Of a stretch of DNA of 64,000 nucleotides, positions 58,196 through 64,000 are shown in pieces. Location: positions 3,660,501 through 3,724,500 of the forward strand of contig OX359196.1 in the NCBI GenBank assembly GCA_947172415.1, given 5' to 3'. Made by a program: the position numbers and the translations under genes. The notes beneath the pieces were generated by a model. That model was given only the letters and a program-made list of their open reading frames with translations. It was not told where the DNA came from and did no database searches. Each line of letters starts with the position of its first letter. Position 1 is the stretch's first letter. The DNA is from Chondrosia reniformis. Its lineage: Eukaryota; Porifera; Demospongiae; Chondrillida; Chondrillidae.

Positions 58196-59337
58196 GTTAT
58201 AGAATTGCCGTCCAAAATACTTCTAAAACGTGTGTATTGTACTACAAATGTACTTTTATAAAAGTATTTTAGACAGAGATTCTATAACCTGCAAATATAT
58301 CTTTCATCCTAAATGTCCTTACTCTGTTTTTTTGTAAAACCAATGTGAATAAACTGTATTAATGCTACTGTTATATGGTTACATTGCTAATAGTCGTATA
58401 TAACTAACAGTTAATTCCTTAAAAGAGTTTCTGATGTGAAGAGATATATATTAGAATATGAAGACCACAAAGTTTGTTTAGTAAAAAAATTAAGATAATT
58501 CTAGGTCGAATTACTCGAAATTTTGAATTAGGTGATACCGATTTCTATAGGTAAATGGAGATTTCTATATTAAGCTTTTCCATTGATGTAAGACTCAGAC
58601 AGTGTACTATAAAAGTAACAGGGAAAAGTTGATTGAAACGACCCTATACCATCACAGGGCATAGGGCACATGGTACACAGAAACCACATCTTGCACGATA
58701 CGGCGTATGGTGCCAGATGTGCTCCTAATTACCGACATCCTCCAAGTTTTGTAAACAGTATACACTGCTACTGCTACTTGTACAATGCAGGGATTTGGAC
58801 ATGGTTCAGTAGGTGCCTCAGAGATAGACACTGTCCAATAAGAGTCATTCTAGTCTTTCTTTTAGGTAAGGTTCAAGACAGAAAAATGAATGTTCTATGC
58901 ACATTTCCGTACGTTTCCTTACCCATTTGTCTTGCCATCTATTGCGAATGAAAACCCATACTTAAGAGGCATTTCGTGGAGAGTTGACTTATTCCTTAAA
59001 ACCATAACCTATCTGACCGTTTTCGCTTTCCTTAGCTGTTATTGAAACAAAATGATGCAAGTGAGAAATATTTTATTGTTAATTGGTAGGAATTTTACTT
59101 TTTGATCCTGACCGATTACATGCATGCACTTAAGCAAAGCTATAGGAAAGACTAAATAACATGCTAAATAATACTACTGTTTTAATTAGTTTACAATTAG
59201 TTTGACTATCGATTTGCATATATGTAGCATTACATTTATCAGATCTCAATATTTAGTATATATATACGAATATGCGTATGCATATTTCATGTGATGTCAC
59301 CTACCAACTGCTGCCACAATTCCAACATATATACACC
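58196..59337. other. Spacer, no gene seen
   Basis: Ordinary AT-rich sequence with short open frames only; nothing recognised. Confidence 0.4.
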
Positions 59338-59692
59338 TTATATTGTTTTCATTTGCTGATTACGTTGTACGGCTTCATGTTACGGAAAGATATATATATA
59401 TATATATATAATACGGGTTCATACACAACTATTATAACACTTATTTTATACGTCGATATATGTATAATACGAGTTCATACGCAACTATTGTTACACTTAA
59501 TGTATACGTCAATACATCGTTTTTGCAAATGGTGACGTTCAGGAAGCTTTAGTTAACAAAGCTTTTACATCGTTATTTATAAAGTTCAGGACACTGAAGC
59601 GTCCTCAATCGTTAGTATTACGAATATATATAATAAATCCCAACGATGCGGCCAAGTAGTTTGAGGGGCGGCAGCCCATGAGTTTTAAACTC
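59338..59692 (+). mobile_element. Hairpin-ended element (copy 3), 5'-truncated
   Basis: Begins inside the element (TTATATTGTTTTCATTTGC; the 5' hairpin is missing) and shares TGTACGGCTTCATGTTACGG with the 39.5-kb copy. It has an AT run and a ~63-bp tandem duplication (ACGGGTTCATACACAACTAT and ACGAGTTCATACGCAACTAT). It ends with GCCAAGTAGTTTGAGGGGCG, a GGGC-GGCA-GCCC hairpin and GAGTTTTAAACTCGA, as in copy 2 (GCCAAGTAGTTCGA). Confidence 0.55.
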
Positions 59693-60511
59693 GATATACC
59701 TTTTAACCTTACATGGCTTTGTGATGTTTGGAGTCTGTTTGTTTACGACAGAGTCAAGGTCCTCGTTAGGCCAGTATACCTAGAGATAATCGTCTGAAAA
59801 GAATACATGGGCTAAATGTATGATCTACGTATGTATTATGAATTCAATAAATATAACCTTACTGCTTAACGATATTGAGATAGAACAGGTAAAGGTGTAT
59901 GTTTTTCAGAATGTGTAAAGCGTTTCAATAACTGTCCCAAAACCTGCCCCAGAGAATGTTCAGTTTTTTCTATCTTGTACCGTATACCATTTACTTGCTG
60001 GTAAGGAGGTAAATTGACTTGCTATTAGATGCCTGGACATTGACACATTCAAGTGGTAATTGATTAGCTGTTTCATTAACTGTGGCTGTTAATACAGGTT
60101 TTATTGTTTTCTGTCTTTCTTGATTATTTTTTCTATGAAGTTCAAGCTTTCTAGGCATTATGAACTACATTATTACATAAAAAATTATTTAGGTATGATC
60201 TCAAACTATGACCTAAACATACTATTAACTGCAAAGTTGAGTGAATTAAATATTGTATATTTCCTGTAATATTCACCTTAGGAATACATGTTGGGTATCA
60301 GTTCGTATATTATCCTAGCTTGATAGATACATCCTAGGCGTAATGGATATACCAGAAGTAGGGATCGATGCCCCAAACATAGAAGTGATGTGTATAGGTA
60401 AGTTTCAGTATGTAACTTCTGCAATGTTAGCCTTACCATTTGACCTTTTCTTGTTTCGTTATTTTTTCTAGATGTTCCAATCACTGTTGTAGTGCCATCC
60501 CTACTTTTTAA
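59693..60511. other. Spacer, no gene seen
   Basis: No feature recognised. Ends with TTAA (60508-60511) at the left edge of the next element. Confidence 0.4.
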
Positions 60512-61002
60512 CCCTTTCCGCGCCAACTTATTGCGTGGGCGGCCCTATACCTTATGACTGACTTTTTCGAAGGCCACGTGATGTACGTAAGTGCTACGTG
60601 TAAGGAGGGTTGTTTTTACGACTGAGGAAGTGGATTCTCGTCAAGTTTAGCCTTTCGAATCAAGTGAAGAGAACGGACCAGGCACTAACCCTAACCCTAA
60701 CCCTAACCCTATGCGGTCGCATTCAGAGCCTGGTCAGTTCTCTTCACTCATACGGTACGTATACGGTTAATTCGTAGGCTTTTTTCGCCACGGAGGGAAG
60801 GTTCCTGCCACCTGTGTGCACTAATCGTAAAGTGCAACTGTCTAACGACCACTTAACACCTGTTAGAGTTTACTTTGGCCACGCATATGCTAATAATTCG
60901 CTGGGAAAGCCTGCCGCCTATCTATGACGATGTATATCGTCAACGGTTATCAGCTGCATATAATTATCATGACGATGTATATCGTCTGCGGTCATTAAAG
61001 GG
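60512..61002. mobile_element. piggyBac-type MITE (491 bp)
   Basis: Bounded by TTAA at 60508-60511 and 61003-61006. Ends are CCCTTTCCGCGCC and (reverse complement of the right end) CCCTTTAATGACCGC. TTAA duplication with CCC/GGG ends is the piggyBac signature. No transposase frame. It carries a long hairpin with telomere-like repeats and two copies of GACGATGTATATCGTC (60926-60941, 60971-60986). Confidence 0.65.
60663..60748 (+). other. Hairpin with telomere repeats in the loop
   Basis: Arms 60663-60683 and 60728-60748 (21 bases, one mismatch; AGTGAAGAGAAC...) enclose 26 bases of CCCTAA repeat (60685-60710) followed by ATGCG-GT-CGCAT, a second small hairpin at 60711-60722. Confidence 0.8.
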
Positions 61003-61830
61003 TTAACTTCCTTATTGAATGTATTTATTTAACTTATATTGCCCCTTTTTTCTTATTTACATTTGTTTTGAAAGTTTCCTTGTGAAAAATTTGAAATGAC
61101 TGTATATAGGTCCTGCAAAGTGACCAAGGAATTCGATGTGGGGGGCGGCAGTACCATAAATATTTCTAACTTGAGTTACTTATTTATATACAGAAACTTA
61201 ATTAAAAGGTGGCTTTCCAAGAGGTCCTTAATTTGGCACCTTCAAAAGTAACACGCTTTGGATAGAGTGCATTGAAATCTAGGGTAATAGATTCCCCATA
61301 ATCTTAATGAATTTGGACCCTTTAATATCCTAAACTGAATGTTTAAAATGGAAGAAAACTTACTTGATATAAATTTGGGATTTTTTCGGACACTATTTTT
61401 TAATTTAGAGCTGTCCATTACAATGTCTATTCTGCTACCTTATTAGTTCGGAAACATTCATGACAATTTATGTGTCTGTGTAAGTTCGCATGTTATCAAT
61501 AGCTCACTTGAAAACAGAAGAAAAAATGAGGAATTTCAGAATTTGGCTAATTTTGGTTTAACCAATTTGCGAAGGTTGTAGAGCATGGAAACATGTTTTG
61601 GCGTTTAGGAAAGTATGCAAAAATGACTGCCAACACTGGAATGCAGCCAAAAACCATATTATTGTTGATTCACTAGGTGTTAATTGATAATATATTGGAT
61701 AGGGCAGCCATGTTTTTTGGCAATTCCTACTTAGAGTCTCAAATACAACTATTTATATACGTAAGTATAACATCCGTTCATATAGTTCTAACAATATATA
61801 TATGAATTAGGTCAGCTTGCATAATGCCAC
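61003..61830. other. Spacer, no gene seen
   Basis: AT-rich, nothing recognised. Confidence 0.4.
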
Positions 61831-62584
61831 ATCTCCCTTTGTAAAGTTAAAACGTTAGTCTTTCAGGAAGCCTTACATTAGCACCGGTGTGGGATCCAGT
61901 CATGATCTGGCTACATCCGTGACCACTATTGGTTTGATCATCTGAGGGGGCATCACAATTGGTAAGTAAGCTCTCTGATCTGGGATTAAGGTGCTGACGG
62001 TTTCTTCGAACTTGTCCAGTGGGGTGGACACATAGTAGGAATGCTGCCTGCAGATACAAATCTACCAGGCACATGGGTGTCCCCTGTCTTTACCCATACT
62101 GAGCAGTCATCCGGGAAATGATTTAAGATCTTTGTTCGGTGACAGAGATTATAGTCAAACTATTGTTTTTCCTTAAACTCCTTATCCAACGTCCTAAATT
62201 CATTGAGGCATGACCACTGAGGAGTCAGTTGACTTGCTGTTTGTGGGACATCTGTTCTTGTCTTATTTCCTATAAGAAGCTCACTCGGACTGAGGTTACA
62301 CCATGGAAGTGGAGTTGTTTGATAACTCAAAAGAGCCATATACGAACCTGAGTAACTCTTGGGAAGCTCTTTAATTAATTGTCTCGACCATTCTTTCCAC
62401 CAATCCATTGCTTTGGGGATACCTTGGACTACTGGTGATGTGTCTGAACCCATACATGCTGGAAAATTCCTTCATCTCATATTTTTGGCAGTTGTCACTC
62501 ATTAAAACCTGAGGCACTCCATGGCGAGAGAATATAGATTAAAGGGAGGTGATGACCCTTTTAGAGGTTGACTTTGATGTCGTC
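61831..62584 (-). pseudogene. Ty3/gypsy integrase fragment and LTR edge
   Basis: Minus-strand remnant of a related but distinct gypsy element. From 62584: ITSLKSIFSRHGVPQ-like text with a stop, MSDNCQKYEMKEFS, then YMALLSYQTTPLPWCNLSPS and ELLIGNKTRTDVPQ, and later HPTGQVRRNRQHLNPRSES. These match the integrase core end and tail of the complete element at 56.6-57.6 kb at moderate identity. AAAGGGAGATGTGGC near 61825-61840 is the polypurine tract and LTR start. The rest upstream is cut off where the LINE copy at 62585 begins. It contains stops and shifts and cannot function. Confidence 0.75.
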
Positions 62585-64000
62585 GGAATTGGAGGCTGTG
62601 GTTTCGAGCTGACAAGAGAATGGGTATTGTCTAGTTCAACCCCCCCGAGGGAGCAGGATGCTTAGGCCTTCGTGTGGCATCCTGCGGCTAAATCAGCCTC
62701 CCTGCCAACATGCTAGTTTCACTGGGTTACGTTGCACTCTAAAAATGTAGATTTTCAAGACAGGCTCTGGCCTAGGTGCACCAGTGGTGAAGAAAACCCT
62801 GGGTTAACCAAAATAGGTGATTCCACTGGTGCCTCACAGGTAGATGTACCAGAATGTAATAGCCCTTCATCGGTCCCCGTGTTGGCCAACCAAGCTCCTG
62901 GACACCTAGGAAATGGCTAGGGCACTAATTGATTGCTATGAGCAATCTGAATCCCAAAGAGGTGGCTATCTGAAGCATATTGAGCGGGAATACCTGAGCA
63001 AATACCCAAATTTGCCTTTGACCAGTCGACACAGGTAGAACATGTGCAAATCGCCCACAAAAAGGGCCTTTTGTGGTTTTACAAGAATTTGTTTATATAA
63101 CAGTGTCTCACAATTAAATGCATAGGTTGGTCATGCGCATGGTAGGTGACTTGATCTATGATTCATTTTGACAAATAAAATTATTAAAGTACAGACACGT
63201 TTTATCTCTTTTGTTTCTTAGGCGATAAGTTTTACTTCGCAACGGATGGCTTAAACAACTCGTTGATCAATCAAATCTCCAAATAGACTGTCAAAAGAGG
63301 ATACGTATTCAATGACGTCATAATTACCTCGTGACCTCAGTATGACTTCAGCTTGGGCAATATCTTTTATACCTCTTAAGTTGTTCTTAAAACGTGGTCA
63401 GGTAAATGAAGACTTAGTGCTACCAAACTTTTTTGGCTGGTTAATCAAAGGTAAAACTAAATTTTCACCGTGTATAATTTTGATAGCTTGTACCGTTGCC
63501 GAAATGTGCAAGTGATTTCATATGATTTCTTGTAAAATTATCTGAAAAGCTGCATATCTCGGGAACAAAGTAATATTTTAAAATTATATGCGGTGAAAAT
63601 TTAGATACTTTTGTGCAAAGTCTTTTGAAATTGGTATTATTACTTTAAGTCGTCATTGAAACAACACCGCGTTTTCACTGGAAGCTTTTTTCTTATGATT
63701 GACTAAATCATTAAATCCATCATTAAATATAATATCTGTAAAAACAAAGGTATTTTCCAATACTATAAGTGTTATTGCATTTATAAAAATTGTTTTCAAT
63801 GTCCACTCTAAGACAGAGGGTGAAAATAGGAGTAACTTAAAGACTTTGTTTAGGTGGCCATTTTGTTTTTGGCCACAATATGCACATGTGCTACCTGCGG
63901 AACCCTTGCCTGTCAAGCTAAAAGGAACTTGGCAGAAGACGGAGTACTGCAAGTAACGGATAGCCGAGATTTGGATTTGGCTAATGATACACCGCAAGGT
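62585..64000 (+). pseudogene. R2-group LINE copy 4, 5' part, split by an insert
   Basis: Starts GGAATTGGAGGCTGTGG, the same 5' end as copy 2. It matches copy 1 from its 5' end through AATACCC to about 63029, is interrupted by 63030-63899, and resumes as AACCCTTGCCTGTCAAGC through GATTTGGATTTGGCTAATGA to the window edge. That is the start of the Myb-like N-terminal region (copy 1 equivalent up to about 30013). Stops and small indels are present. Unlike copies 1 and 2 it is not in the satellite but abuts a gypsy fragment. The rest lies beyond the window. Confidence 0.8.
63030..63899. mobile_element. 870-bp TIR element inside LINE copy 4
   Basis: Ends CACAGGTAGAACATGTGCAA and (reverse complement of right end) CGCAGGTAGCACATGTGCAT are near-identical inverted repeats. 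LINE copy 1 shows the empty site (GGTCGAACCC). GA at 63028-63029 and 63900-63901 gives a probable 2-bp duplication. No transposase frame, so non-autonomous. Confidence 0.65.

Noticed and set aside
58670..58951. 93-codon plus-strand open frame
   Set aside because: Low-complexity hydrophobic and Cys-rich text without homology that I can recognise; no supporting context.
60278..60526. 82-codon minus-strand open frame
   Set aside because: Runs into the TTAA edge of the MITE, has no recognisable motif and no splice support.
63653..63997. Transposase in the 870-bp element of LINE copy 4
   Set aside because: The frame crosses the element edge into the LINE and contains no catalytic motifs.

Overview
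The window looks like repeat-rich, gene-poor chromosomal DNA from an animal, most likely an aquatic invertebrate such as a cnidarian, sponge or mollusc. This rests on GT-AG introns of about 70-95 nt, a short TTAGGG-type (CCCTAA on the + strand) telomere-like tract, and a mixture of Helitron-type, Penelope-like, R2-group LINE, CR1/L2-like LINE, Ty3/gypsy, P-type and piggyBac-type remnants. No host gene is certain. Nearly every recognisable coding region belongs to a mobile element or to a multicopy family of unknown function, and most are broken by stops or frameshifts.

Layout. 1-1261: degenerate PIF1/Helitron helicase (-). 1362-6930: about 20 tandem copies of a ~235-260 bp unit with a tRNA-like module, interrupted at 4412-5086 by an insert carrying a TTF-type zinc-finger exon. 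6930-8875 and 16025-21905: two related arrays of a 23-bp minisatellite around a 7.1-kb island. The island holds a four-block copy of an unrecognised gene family (10.06-13.9 kb) and a coiled-coil ORF. 21905-28297: 13-bp ACTAGT satellite with three islands. 28298-28764: Penelope-like fragment at which the satellite flips orientation. 28765-39055: inverted satellite carrying two R2-group LINEs; the first is flanked by a perfect 263-bp direct repeat.

39.06-42.59 kb is mostly AT-rich sequence with small fold-back elements. 42592-47254 (-) is a nearly whole APE-type LINE with PHD-like ORF1, endonuclease and reverse transcriptase. 47564-49783 (-) is a second, divergent, intron-bearing copy of the unknown family. 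50.7-51.4 and 52.3-53.0 kb (-) hold spliced coding remnants, the latter like P-type/THAP9 transposase. 53570-58190 is a Ty3/gypsy element with both LTRs and a 5-bp target duplication, its 3' LTR split by a 383-bp hairpin-ended element. 60512-61002 is a piggyBac-type MITE with a hairpin whose loop holds telomere repeats. 61.8-62.58 kb (-) is a gypsy fragment abutting a fourth R2-group LINE copy, itself split by an 870-bp terminal-inverted-repeat element.

The genes do not form a pathway. The picture is nested insertion into satellite DNA, with each element family supplying its own mobilisation machinery (endonuclease, reverse transcriptase, integrase, helicase or transposase). The least explained items are the unknown family (MWHDHST motif, Cys/Gly motif, SAP-like segment), the tRNA-like satellite, the telomere-loop MITE, the hairpin-ended elements and the 263-bp LINE-flanking repeat.
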